Shown here in pieces: positions 26,320-35,105 of a DNA stretch of 64,000 nucleotides (positions are counted from its first letter, which is position 1; the number at the start of each line of letters is the position of its first letter). Source of the stretch: Polynucleobacter corsicus (GTDB taxonomy: Bacteria > Pseudomonadota > Gammaproteobacteria > Burkholderiales > Burkholderiaceae); NCBI RefSeq assembly GCF_018688255.1, contig NZ_CP061314.1:1860001-1924000 (forward strand), given 5' to 3'. The position numbers were made by a program, and so were the translations under genes. The notes under the pieces were generated by a model. That model was given only the letters and a program-made list of their open reading frames with translations, was not told where the DNA came from and did no database searches.

Positions 26320-27261
26320 ATGGTTCAAAAGAAAGCATACAAACCGCAATCGCAAGCAAGGCAAACACTGCCAGCAGCGCAGACTGCTGCGGCTTCGCTT
26401 GCCTTTCCGATGCTGCCTTCCCTGGGGGTTGGCACACTCGACTCTTACATCTCCTATGTGAATCGCGTACCGATGCTCAGCGCTGCAGAGGAACTACACC
26501 TCGCGCAAGAATTTCGTCGCACTGAAAATGTCGATGCTGCGAAAACTTTGGTTCTCTCGCACCTGCGCCTGGTGGTGTCTGTTGCACGTCAATACCTAGG
26601 CTACGGCATTCCCCATGCTGACTTAATTCAAGAAGGTAATATTGGTTTGATGAAGGCTGTTAAACGCTATGACCCTAACCAAGGTGCACGCTTAGTCTCT
26701 TACGCCATCCATTGGATCAAGGCAGAGATTCATGAGTACATCCTCAAAAATTGGCGCTTAGTCAAAGTTGCTACAACAAAAGCACAACGTAAGTTGTTCT
26801 TCAATCTGCGCAGTAACAAGCCCACTCTAGCCGCCCTGACCCCAAATGAAGTTGAGGCTTTAGCGAAAGCGCTCGATGTCAAAGGCTCTGATGTAAAAGA
26901 AATGGAAATGCGTTTGGCTGGTGGCGATGTTGCCTTAGAGGGTGATGACAGCAATGATGAATCAGCTTACGCACCAATTCAATGGTTGGCTGATAACAGT
27001 CAAGAGCCTACTGAAATGATAGCTGCTGCTGCGACTGATGCATTACATGGTCCTCAGCTTGACCAAGCACTCATGGCACTCGATGAGCGTAGTCGCAATA
27101 TTGTGCAGTCACGTTGGTTAGCTATGGATGCAGAGGGTAATGGGACGAAAACATTACATGATCTCGCCAGCGAATATGGCATTTCTGCAGAACGTGTTCG
27201 CCAGATTGAGACTGCTGCTCTCAAAAAAATGCGCGGCCTCTTGCAAACTGAAGCTGCTTAA
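26320..27261 (+). CDS. rpoH: Heat-shock sigma factor RpoH (sigma-32)
   Basis: Directs RNA polymerase to heat-shock promoters. The 313-aa protein has the region 2 segment YGIPHADLIQEGNIGLMKAVKRYDP, the diagnostic RpoH box QRKLFFNLRSNK starting at residue 156, and a region 4 helix-turn-helix (LHDLASEYGISAERVRQIE). The start is preceded by an A-rich region with a weak GAAA ribosome site. The perfect CIRCE element in the 93-bp leader places it under HrcA as well. Confidence 0.95.
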   Translation: MVQKKAYKPQSQARQTLPAAQTAAASLAFPMLPSLGVGTLDSYISYVNRVPMLSAAEELHLAQEFRRTENVDAAKTLVLSHLRLVVSVARQYLGYGIPHADLIQEGNIGLMKAVKRYDPNQGARLVSYAIHWIKAEIHEYILKNWRLVKVATTKAQRKLFFNLRSNKPTLAALTPNEVEALAKALDVKGSDVKEMEMRLAGGDVALEGDDSNDESAYAPIQWLADNSQEPTEMIAAAATDALHGPQLDQALMALDERSRNIVQSRWLAMDAEGNGTKTLHDLASEYGISAERVRQIETAALKKMRGLLQTEAA

Positions 27262-27281
27262 GCAGCCCTCCTAAGTAACCG

Positions 27282-27887
27282 TTATTTCAGAAGTTCTTTT
27301 AAGTCTTGCGCCAAGGTCTCAGCACCTTGCGCATGCTTGATGTAAAGGCGTAAACGCCCCTGTGGATCAAAGGCGTAGCTTCCTGCAGTGTGATCCATAG
27401 TGTAGGAACCAGGGCTCGTGCCAGGTACTTTCTTGTAATAAATCTTAAAGTCCTTAGTTACTTTTTCTAAAGCTGCTTCATCTGCTGGGCGCAAGCCCAA
27501 AAAGCGTGAATCAAATGCCGGCACATACTGTTTTAAGATAGCCGCGGTATCTCTTTCTGGGTCCACAGTGACAAACAGCACTTGCACCTTATCAGCCTGA
27601 GGACCCAATAAAGTCATGACCTGCTGCATCTCGGTGAGCGTCGTAGGGCAAACATCAGGACACTGCGTATAACCAAAGAACATCAAGACAGCCTTACCTT
27701 TAAAGTCAGCAAGCGTTCTCACCTTTCCATCGGGATCGAGCAAACTAAAGTCAGTACCAAATGCTTTGCTGCCCGTGATATCCACATTCTTAAAACTTTG
27801 TTGTGGACTACAAGCTAGCAGAGCTAAGCCGATCAGTGACATTACCAATAGGCGTGAAATATAAAAATAAGGTTTGTAAAAATGCAT
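27282..27887 (-). CDS. SCO1/SenC family copper chaperone lipoprotein
   Basis: Delivers copper to the CuA site of cytochrome c oxidase subunit II. The 201-aa protein has a lipoprotein signal ending at Cys26 (LALLACS), the copper/thiol motif Cys76-x3-Cys80 in CPDVCPTT, and the later histidine in YTMDHTAGSY. I chose the ATG at 27887 because GAGGT lies just upstream; a longer frame overlaps ctaB. It is the last gene of the SURF1-ctaA-ctaB-sco unit. Confidence 0.92.
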   Translation of the reverse strand: MHFYKPYFYISRLLVMSLIGLALLACSPQQSFKNVDITGSKAFGTDFSLLDPDGKVRTLADFKGKAVLMFFGYTQCPDVCPTTLTEMQQVMTLLGPQADKVQVLFVTVDPERDTAAILKQYVPAFDSRFLGLRPADEAALEKVTKDFKIYYKKVPGTSPGSYTMDHTAGSYAFDPQGRLRLYIKHAQGAETLAQDLKELLK

Positions 27888-27894
27888 CTTTACC

Positions 27895-28788
27895 TCAAAC
27901 GAAATAGTGATCAATTAATAACACTACAAAAAGTAGAGATAAATACGTAATTGAAAAACGAAAAGTCTTCTTCGCTAGCGCATCGCTGTAAGAAACAAAC
28001 AAAGCGATGGCATATGCAAGGAATATCAAGCCCAGAATGATTGCTGAGATCAAATAGATCACGCCACTCATGCCATAAATATAAGGTAATAAAGTAGCTG
28101 CAATCAAAATCAATGTGTACAGCAAAATATTGAGCAGCGTAAAACGTTCTCCGTGCGTCACTGGCAGCATCGGTAAACCACTTTGCACATAATCATCGCG
28201 ACGGTATAACGCAAGCGCCCAAAAGTGCGGCGGAGTCCAAACAAAAATAATCAGTACCAAGAGCCACGCTTCCGCCGACAAAGTATTGGTGACTGCCGCC
28301 CAACCCAAGGCAGGTGGCATAGCGCCTGAGAGACCACCAATGACAATATTCTGTGGTGTAGCAGGCTTGAGTAACCAGGTATAAATCACCGCGTAACCAA
28401 CAAAAGTGGCCACGGTGAGCCACATGGTTAATGGATTACAGAAGATCCACAAGATGACCATTCCCAAGCCGCCGAGAATAATCGAGAAAACAGTAATGTG
28501 AAAAGGTGTCACTTCACCTGTTGCGGACGGCCTCCAAGCAGTTCGCTTCATCTTGGCATCGACAGCTTGCTCGATTAAACAATTCATTGCAAAAGCGGCT
28601 CCTGCTAACAACCAAATTCCAACAATGCCACCAATCAGCACTGGATAAGGAACCATGCCGGGAGTAGCCAAGAACATCCCAATGACTGCACAGAACACTG
28701 CCAACTGCGTGACGCGGGGCTTAGTAAGAACCCAATATTGACGCCAACGTGGCATCTCTACAGGATTGGGGGAAGTTGGACTACTCAT
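27895..28788 (-). CDS. ctaB: Protoheme IX farnesyltransferase (heme O synthase)
   Basis: Adds the farnesyl tail to heme b, giving heme O, the precursor of heme A of the aa3 oxidase. The 297-aa UbiA-family membrane protein has the first Asp-rich motif within NCLIEQAVDAKMKRT and the second region in YRRDDYVQSGLPMLP. The start overlaps ctaA by 4 bp. Also called cyoE in E. coli. Confidence 0.95.
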   Translation of the reverse strand: MSSPTSPNPVEMPRWRQYWVLTKPRVTQLAVFCAVIGMFLATPGMVPYPVLIGGIVGIWLLAGAAFAMNCLIEQAVDAKMKRTAWRPSATGEVTPFHITVFSIILGGLGMVILWIFCNPLTMWLTVATFVGYAVIYTWLLKPATPQNIVIGGLSGAMPPALGWAAVTNTLSAEAWLLVLIIFVWTPPHFWALALYRRDDYVQSGLPMLPVTHGERFTLLNILLYTLILIAATLLPYIYGMSGVIYLISAIILGLIFLAYAIALFVSYSDALAKKTFRFSITYLSLLFVVLLIDHYFV

Positions 28789-29915
28789 AATGATTTAGAC
28801 ATCTTCATATGAATGGGGGCGGTCCAAGAGGACCATTGGACTAAACGCACCAAACAGAACACCAATGCAGCAGAACCTGCGGTATGCATTAGGGCCGCGA
28901 GGAGAGGCCACTGAAAGACCACATTAGAAATACCAGTCAAGGCCTGGAGAATGAGCAAGCCTAATAATAACTTGGCAATCCTAGCCATTCCTGATGATGT
29001 GGAATTACTTAAACGCAGAGCACTTATTCCTAAGGCGCCAAGTACCACTACCGCAACCATAGCAAATACGCGGTGTGCCCAATGGATTGTTTGCAAAGCG
29101 ACAGGTGTAATAGATTCACCTTGAGCATTCAGGCCTAAGCCACGCCATAGTGTGAAACCCTCTTGCCAAGCCGTTTCTGGCCAAAGTCGATCCATGCAAG
29201 TCGGAAAATCAGGGCAAGCTAATACCGCATAATTAGTGCTCACCCATGCACCTAAAAAGATTTGTGTACATAAAATCACCGCTGCAAGTAAAAGTAACTT
29301 CGTAGAGAGGGGTTTACTCTGTTGGTGAACAGCTGAGGAAGATGTACCCATCCACTCTTGTTGTGCATAAATCGTTAAGCACGCCAATAAAACTAAAGCC
29401 AGCATCAAGTGAATCGTCACAATAATAGGCTGCAATTTCAGTGTGACTGTCCAGGCACCGAATGCCCCCTGAGCACATACCAAAATCAGTAAGCCAAGAC
29501 TGCCTAATAAAGGTTTATTACCCAGGCTGCGGAGCTTGCTCCAGGCAATTGCCACCTGAATCAAAATCAGCGCTCCGACTGTCATTGCTAAATAGCGATG
29601 AATCATTTCAATCCAAGCTTTGATGACAGTTACAGGGCCCGTAGGCATACTAGCTTCAGCTTGCTGGATCTCACTAATTGCGTGCCATGGATTTGATGTG
29701 CCATAACAACCAGGCCAATCAGGACATCCCAGACCAGAGTCCGTGAGGCGAGTAAAGGCTCCAAACACTATCAAGTCAAATGTCATGAAAACCAAAACCC
29801 AATTGAGCTTTTGGAAAAAGTTATATGCCGGCCTAGTCCAGAGATAGGTCAACGGTAAGCCTGCAAAAACAATTGCGATTGCAGCTAACTCCGCAAGCAA
29901 TAGCAAGTTACTCAT
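28785..29915 (-). CDS. ctaA: Heme A synthase
   Basis: Oxidizes the C8 methyl of heme O to make heme A. The 376-aa membrane protein of the CtaA/COX15 family has a loop DSGLGCPDWPGCYG after TM2 and a second cysteine pair CPDFPTCMDRLWPE, with heme-ligand histidines in EMIHRYLA and IHWAHRVFA. It overlaps both neighbours by 4 bp. Confidence 0.94.
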   Translation of the reverse strand: MSNLLLLAELAAIAIVFAGLPLTYLWTRPAYNFFQKLNWVLVFMTFDLIVFGAFTRLTDSGLGCPDWPGCYGTSNPWHAISEIQQAEASMPTGPVTVIKAWIEMIHRYLAMTVGALILIQVAIAWSKLRSLGNKPLLGSLGLLILVCAQGAFGAWTVTLKLQPIIVTIHLMLALVLLACLTIYAQQEWMGTSSSAVHQQSKPLSTKLLLLAAVILCTQIFLGAWVSTNYAVLACPDFPTCMDRLWPETAWQEGFTLWRGLGLNAQGESITPVALQTIHWAHRVFAMVAVVVLGALGISALRLSNSTSSGMARIAKLLLGLLILQALTGISNVVFQWPLLAALMHTAGSAALVFCLVRLVQWSSWTAPIHMKMSKSL

Positions 29916-30571
29916 TGCAATGTTTCACCCTTACGATTGAGGCGCAATAGCTTCTCAAGATCCTTTTTAATACTGCCAAATTCTTTAGGGGAATTGGTCA
30001 CCGGAAAAATCATCATCTTGGCTGGGCTCGGATCAATCAGCTGAATCTTCTGACCTGCTCCATCACGATTAAGCCACGCATCAAATTGCGCTCTTAATTG
30101 AGTATCTACCGGCAAATCTACAATCTGAAATCCTGCCGTCTTTTGATCGTACGCCAGTAATACCTCTGGATCGACTGCTTTGCCATCAGTATTGACCCAA
30201 ACTAGTTGAACGCGACTACTTTCGCGACCAACTGCAATGCGTAGTTGGCGCATTAAAAATAGAGCCTCGAGACAAGATTCATTCTTAATGGTGCATTCCC
30301 CAGCGGGCCTTGCCACTAGCAAAGTCCATTTTCCATTAAAAGGAATATCAAACCAAGCGGAATTCATATCTTGCACAGGCTGAACTAGGGTTCCAAAGTT
30401 CGTCTTTCCACCCTCTGGCTTAAAAACGTAATATGCTAAATAGGAGGCAATCACTGGGGCCGCGCACGCAAGCAATAAAAACAGCATCTGAATACGCCCA
30501 CGTCGAGTTTGCACGTTAATTACAGATGCATCTGTTTGTGATGCTGGAATCAATAATTCTTTATCACTCAC
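29912..30571 (-). CDS. Conserved membrane-anchored protein of the cox assembly cluster
   Basis: A 219-aa protein with one predicted transmembrane helix (about residues 28-48, FLLLACAAPVIASYLAYYVF). A periplasmic part follows that has no recognised catalytic motif but contains the pair ECTIKNESC. A protein of this kind sits between SURF1 and ctaA in many Burkholderiales. Position and 4-bp overlaps on both sides suggest a role in oxidase assembly; function unknown. Confidence 0.8.
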   Translation of the reverse strand: MSDKELLIPASQTDASVINVQTRRGRIQMLFLLLACAAPVIASYLAYYVFKPEGGKTNFGTLVQPVQDMNSAWFDIPFNGKWTLLVARPAGECTIKNESCLEALFLMRQLRIAVGRESSRVQLVWVNTDGKAVDPEVLLAYDQKTAGFQIVDLPVDTQLRAQFDAWLNRDGAGQKIQLIDPSPAKMMIFPVTNSPKEFGSIKKDLEKLLRLNRKGETLQ

Positions 30572-31350
30572 CCTCTATCTCCATTCACAGCAAGCTCTCG
30601 CCGATATTTCATGAGCCCATTAATGAGCCAAAATAAAAATCCAGTCAATGCCAAAGCAAACCACTGGAATGCATAAGCATAATGGCGATCGACTCCGTTT
30701 GTTGGGGAGGGCCAATTTCTTAGTAAACCATCCTCTTTCGAAGAACCAGACTCTCGAACGACGAATGGAAGTTGCTTCCATTCATGGCTTTGAGCCTCAA
30801 GACCCAAATCAAAATTTTGTTCAATCCGAGGGCTCACTTTCGTAGAATCCTTCTTTCCCAACTCATAAACCCTTCCAGGGTGAGGGAAAGCAATTCCCTC
30901 AACAGTCACCATGTCATCCACTGTTTTCACTGGGGGTAACTCAATACGATTGTCGTTATTACGTGGAGCCCAACCCCGATTAACCCAAAGCACCAGCTCT
31001 TGGCCATCCAATTTCAGGGGCATCATTACATAAAAGCCGGATTGTCCTGCGGCACCAGCACCACCCTCAGGAATCGGGCGAGGACGGTTATCCAGCCAGA
31101 CCGCCTCATCTTGAATAAAACGCCCACGAGCTAGAATCCGGCGCTCTGTAGCCTGCTCTAGGCTCAAGCTATCGGCATTCGCATTCAGAATGGGCATTTG
31201 CAGTCTTGCACTTAAAGACTCACCCAGGCGAATCTTTTGCTCTGCTCGGTTTAACTGCCAAATACCAGCACCGCAGCCTACTACAATCACCACAAGAGCT
31301 GATAATGTAGCGACTATACGACTAGTAATTAAGCTAGAAAAGATATTCAC
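30568..31350 (-). CDS. SURF1 family cytochrome oxidase assembly protein
   Basis: Inner-membrane factor that helps insert heme A into subunit I. The 260-aa protein has the expected N- and C-terminal transmembrane helices (about 11-32 and 231-250), with GRFIQDEAVWLDNRP, LVLWVNRGWAP and the C-terminal RHYAYAFQWFALALTGFLFW signature between and at them. It starts 14 bp from the divergent small membrane protein. Confidence 0.92.
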   Translation of the reverse strand: MNIFSSLITSRIVATLSALVVIVVGCGAGIWQLNRAEQKIRLGESLSARLQMPILNANADSLSLEQATERRILARGRFIQDEAVWLDNRPRPIPEGGAGAAGQSGFYVMMPLKLDGQELVLWVNRGWAPRNNDNRIELPPVKTVDDMVTVEGIAFPHPGRVYELGKKDSTKVSPRIEQNFDLGLEAQSHEWKQLPFVVRESGSSKEDGLLRNWPSPTNGVDRHYAYAFQWFALALTGFLFWLINGLMKYRRELAVNGDRG

Positions 31351-31364
31351 AAGGGTACTTTGAG

Positions 31365-31577
31365 ATGAAATGGGTTATTCCAGTTGCACTACTTATTATT
31401 GTTGGGAGCTTAGGCTCAGCACTCTATTTCATGATGAAAGACAAGGGTCGCAGCTCAAGAATGGTTCAGTCGCTTACGTTACGTATTGGGCTGTCAATCG
31501 TACTCTTCTTGGGAATTCTGATTGCCCACTACTTTGGCTATATCGAAGCTACCGGCGTTCGAGTGGGAACAAACTAA
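31365..31577 (+). CDS. Twin-transmembrane protein, DUF2909 family
   Basis: A 70-aa protein with two hydrophobic helices (about residues 3-23 and 42-62) joined by a basic loop (KDKGRSSRMVQS). A DUF2909-type gene opposite to the cox genes is usual at this position in Burkholderiales. Function unknown; location suggests a link to the oxidase. Confidence 0.8.
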   Translation: MKWVIPVALLIIVGSLGSALYFMMKDKGRSSRMVQSLTLRIGLSIVLFLGILIAHYFGYIEATGVRVGTN

Positions 31578-31609
31578 GTGCCCTCCACTAAGAATCAGGA
31601 TTCAAAATA

Positions 31610-31636
31610 AATCGGGGCTCAACGCCCCGATTTTGA
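31610..31636. terminator. Bidirectional terminator between the DUF2909 gene and coxC
   Basis: The arms AATCGGGGC (31610-31618) and GCCCCGATT (31624-31632) form a perfect 9-bp stem with a 5-base loop, followed by Ts on the + strand. Both convergent transcripts end here. Confidence 0.8.
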
Positions 31637-31641
31637 TTTCA

Positions 31642-32496
31642 TTACATCCAGTAAACAGCGATATACAGACCAAGCCAAACCACGTCAACAAAGTGCCAAT
31701 ACCAAGCGGCGCCCTCAAATGCAAAATGATTTTCAGCAGTAAAGTCGCCGCGGATCATGCGACGGAGAACAATCGCCAACATCAAGCCGCCAAGGAATAC
31801 GTGGAAGCCGTGGAAACCAGTCAACATAAAGAAAGTTGAGCCATAGACACCTGAAGTTAACTTCAAGTTCAAGGCATGGTATGCATGGTAGTACTCATAC
31901 ATCTGAAAGCCCAAGAAGATAATGCCAAGGCCAACAGTAGCAGCTAAACCATTGATCGCCTTCTTCATATGATTTTCACGAATCGCATGATGAGCGTAAG
32001 TTACTGTCACACCAGAAGATAAAAGCAACAACGTATTAATCGTTGGAATGGGCCATGGACCCATAGTGGTAAATTTTTCCACTAAACCAGCAGGACCATC
32101 ATTTGGCCAAACAGCCTGAAAATCAGGCCAAAGTAATTTACTTTCTACACCACCCATCCAAGGCATCGCAATATTGCGCGCATAGAACAAGGCAGCAAAG
32201 AATGCGCCAAAGAACATGATCTCCGAGAAAATGAACCAGGCCATGGACCAACGATAAGAAATATCGACGTTCACGCCATTTTTACCTGAGTTGGATTCGG
32301 CAATGGTGTCTCCAAACCACTTATAAAGAACAACTAACACCCAAAGTACACCGACTGCAGTTACTGGGCCGCCCCAAGCTGCGTGGTTTACCCAGCCAGA
32401 CATGCCAGCAGCAAAAGCAAGCAAACCTATGGCTGCCGAAGCTGGATGGCTAGATAGTCCAGGAACGAAATAGTAAGGGGTTGAATTGGATGACAT
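31642..32496 (-). CDS. coxC: Cytochrome c oxidase subunit III
   Basis: Third core membrane subunit of the aa3-type oxidase. The 284-aa protein has seven-helix character, with the segment WFIFSEIMFFGAFFAALFYAR, HHAIRENHMKKA and the C-terminal HFVDVVWLGLYIAVYW. I chose ATG 32496, which has GAGAG just upstream; a TTG further out is less likely. The frame is intact, in contrast to coxA and coxB in the same operon. Also named ctaE. Confidence 0.95.
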   Translation of the reverse strand: MSSNSTPYYFVPGLSSHPASAAIGLLAFAAGMSGWVNHAAWGGPVTAVGVLWVLVVLYKWFGDTIAESNSGKNGVNVDISYRWSMAWFIFSEIMFFGAFFAALFYARNIAMPWMGGVESKLLWPDFQAVWPNDGPAGLVEKFTTMGPWPIPTINTLLLLSSGVTVTYAHHAIRENHMKKAINGLAATVGLGIIFLGFQMYEYYHAYHALNLKLTSGVYGSTFFMLTGFHGFHVFLGGLMLAIVLRRMIRGDFTAENHFAFEGAAWYWHFVDVVWLGLYIAVYWM

Positions 32497-32525
32497 CTTA
32501 TTCTCTCTATTCAATCAAAAAATAA

Positions 32526-32720
32526 TCAATGGGACACAACTGCTTTAACTATCAAAAGGAGTATGCCCATAAAAATCAAGGCACCTAAAACTCCCGCAAT
32601 AACAATGTGGACAAAACTTAATGAAGCAACATCTTCCTGCAAACCTGATTTTTTACGCACACCTAAAAAGGCCCACAGGACCGCAATCATCGATTGCGTA
32701 AACGAACTTTTCTTACTCAT
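32526..32720 (-). CDS. DUF2970 small membrane protein
   Basis: A 64-aa protein with an N-terminal amphipathic segment (SMIAVLWAFLGVRKKSG) and one C-terminal transmembrane helix (HIVIAGVLGALIFMGILLLIV). This matches the DUF2970 family usually found between ctaG and coxC. Function unknown. The start overlaps ctaG by 4 bp. Confidence 0.82.
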   Translation of the reverse strand: MSKKSSFTQSMIAVLWAFLGVRKKSGLQEDVASLSFVHIVIAGVLGALIFMGILLLIVKAVVSH

Positions 32721-33310
32721 GATGCTGATTTTGATTTAGGTGTGGTTGAGCCAGCTGGTTGCTGACCAACTCCCAATTCAAAGAAGGTATATGACAAAGT
32801 AATTGTTTTGACATCAGTAGGCAAGCCTGCATCAATTATAAATACCACTGGCATCTTCTTCATTTCATGAGGCGCCAAAGTTTGTTGCTGAAAACAAAAA
32901 CATTCTAATTTGGTGAAGAACTCCATGGCGCTTTTAGGTGCATAACTTGGAATTGCTTGAGCCTCAACAGGGCGACTTAAATTATTGGTAACTTCGTAAA
33001 CAATCTCAGTCATTTCACCTGGATGCACTTCTAAGAAGTTCTTCACTGGGCGAAACGTAAAAGGACCACGGCTATTAGAGTCAAACTCAATAGTCACCTT
33101 ACGAGAATAGTCAACCTGAGTATTGCCAACTTTATTTGCACTGTAGGCACGAATACCATAGTCGTTCTTGCTAGTGACCACATTAATACCGGTCACCTCA
33201 CACAAAGCTTTATACATTGGCACTAGCGCATAACCAAAACCAAACATCATGACTGAAGCTATCAAGAGCTTTAGCAAGATTTGGCGGTTAATGGAGGCAA
33301 TAGCAGACAT
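32717..33310 (-). CDS. ctaG: Cytochrome c oxidase assembly protein CtaG (Cox11)
   Basis: Copper chaperone that supplies CuB to subunit I. The 197-aa protein has one N-terminal transmembrane helix (about residues 10-30, ending before YKALCEVTG), a periplasmic immunoglobulin-like domain and the copper-binding motif KLECFCFQQQTL. Confidence 0.93.
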   Translation of the reverse strand: MSAIASINRQILLKLLIASVMMFGFGYALVPMYKALCEVTGINVVTSKNDYGIRAYSANKVGNTQVDYSRKVTIEFDSNSRGPFTFRPVKNFLEVHPGEMTEIVYEVTNNLSRPVEAQAIPSYAPKSAMEFFTKLECFCFQQQTLAPHEMKKMPVVFIIDAGLPTDVKTITLSYTFFELGVGQQPAGSTTPKSKSAS

Positions 33311-33326
33311 AAGTATTCGGCAGGCT

Positions 33327-33458
33327 TTAACCCAATAAGCCGCGTTTAATCAGGATGCCCAGAAAGAACACTAGAACAACAGTTAACAAAATAAAGCCCA
33401 ATCTGCGATTGCTGGCAGATTGGGATTTGTGCGCCGCTACTTTAGATTCCTGCAGCAT
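33327..33458 (-). CDS. Small cytochrome oxidase assembly-type membrane protein (43 aa)
   Basis: A short frame between coxA and ctaG, beginning at ATG 33456-33458 inside the last codons of coxA and ending TAA. It has a basic N terminus (HKSQSASNRRLG) and one strong transmembrane helix (FILLTVVLVFFLGILI), followed by KRGLLG. A tiny single-helix protein at this site is a recurring feature of betaproteobacterial cox operons. Overlap with coxA suggests coupled translation. Function is inferred from position only. Confidence 0.7.
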   Translation of the reverse strand: MLQESKVAAHKSQSASNRRLGFILLTVVLVFFLGILIKRGLLG

Positions 33459-35061
33459 TTAACTCTGCAGTAGTTGGAGGCGTTTCAAATGTGTGATGTG
33501 GTGCTGGTGATGGCACTGTCCACTCTAAACCTTTGGCGCCATCCCATGGCTTCATAGGTGCTTTTTCGCCCTTACCGTTATAGGCTGGCAGAACAACAAA
33601 TAGCAAAAAGAAAACCTGAGATAAACCAAAACCGAGTGCACCAATAGATGCGATCGTATTAAAGTCAGCAAACTGGGTTGGGTAGTCAGCATAACGACGT
33701 GGCATACCTGCTAAGCCCAGGAAGTGCATTGGGAAGAAGGTGATGTTAAAGAAAATCATGGAAGTCCAGAAGTGGATCTTGCCGCGAGTTTCATTGGCCA
33801 TGTAGCCAGTCCACTTTGGACACCATTAATAGAAACCAGCAAACATTGCAAACAATGAGCCAGCCACCAAAACATAGTGGAAGTGAGCTACTACGTAATA
33901 GGTATCTTGCAAGCCAATATCAATTGGCGCCATCGCCAGAATCAATCCAGTGAAGCCACCCATGGTAAACACGAAAATAAATCCAACTGACCACAACATT
34001 GGGGTTTCAAAGGTCATGGAACCTTTCCACATCGTTGCAACCCAGTTGAAAATCTTTACACCTGTTGGAACTGCAATCAACATCGTGGCATACATAAAGA
34101 ACAGCTGACCAGTGACCGGCATACCAGTTGCAAACATGTGGTGAGCCCAAACGATGAATGACAAGATCGCAATGGATGCAGTTGCATAAACCATCGAGCT
34201 ATAACCAAACAAAGTTTTTCTTGAGAAAGCCGGAATGATTTCGCTCACGATTCCGAATGCTGGAAGAATCATGATGTAAACCTCTGGATGACCAAAGAAC
34301 CAGAAAATATGCTGGAACATAATTGGATCACCGCCGCCAGCTGCGTTGAAGAAAGAGGTGCCGAAGTGACGATCTGTCAAAACCATAGTGATCGCACCTG
34401 CCAATACTGGCATAACAGCGATCAACAAGTAAGCAGTGATCAACCATGTCCAGCAGAACATGGGCATCTTCATCAAAGTCAAGCCAGGAGCGCGCATGTT
34501 CAAGATGGTCACGATGATGTTAATCGAACCCATGATTGAAGAAGCACCCAACAAGTGGAGTGCAAAGATGGCCATATCTAAACCTGGGCCCATCTGTGAT
34601 GTCAGTGGAGCATATAAAGTCCAACCACCAGCAGGAGCACCACCAGGAGCTAAGAATGAACCAAACAATAAACAAGCAGCCACTGGCAAAATCCAGAAGC
34701 TAAAGTTATTCATCCGTGCGAAGGCCATATCTGATGCGCCGATTTGAACAGGAATCATCCAGTTCGCAAATCCAACGAAGGCCGGCATGATCGCGCCGAA
34801 CACCATTACCAGACCATGCATCGTGGTTAACTGGTTGAAAAACTCTGGTCGCAAAAACTGCAGACCTGGCTGAAACAACTCCAAACGAATACCCAGAGCC
34901 ATCACTCCACCAGCTAGTAAGCTGATAAACGAGAAAATCAGGTACATCGTACCGATATCTTTATGGTTAGTTGCAAACAACCAACGGCGCCAGCCATGTG
35001 GCGTATGGTCATCATGCGCATGGTCGTGTGCGTGATCGTGGGTAGTTGAAATGGTGCTCAT
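33442..35061 (-). pseudogene. coxA: Cytochrome c oxidase subunit I, interrupted by an in-frame TAA
   Basis: Catalytic subunit with heme a, heme a3 and CuB. The full frame spans 540 codons. Codons 1-411 are intact (HGWRRWLFATNHKDIGTMY, FGHPEVYIMILP, HFHYVLVAGS). Codon 412 (33826-33828) is TAA where the family has tyrosine in GFYYWWPK; the next codons read WCPK, so a Trp is also Cys. The same frame then continues without a break for about 127 conserved codons (NETRGKIHFW to the end). Without readthrough the last two helices would be lost. There is no frameshift and only a single-base change from a Tyr codon. Also named ctaD. Confidence 0.88.
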
Positions 35062-35105
35062 GGATTACTCCGGTTTAGTTTGATCTGTATAAATTCTTAA
35101 AAAAA

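Noticed and set aside
33802..33825. Frameshift as cause of the coxA split
   Set aside because: The distance between the two parts is a whole number of codons and the intervening bases translate in the same frame. The cause is a nonsense codon.
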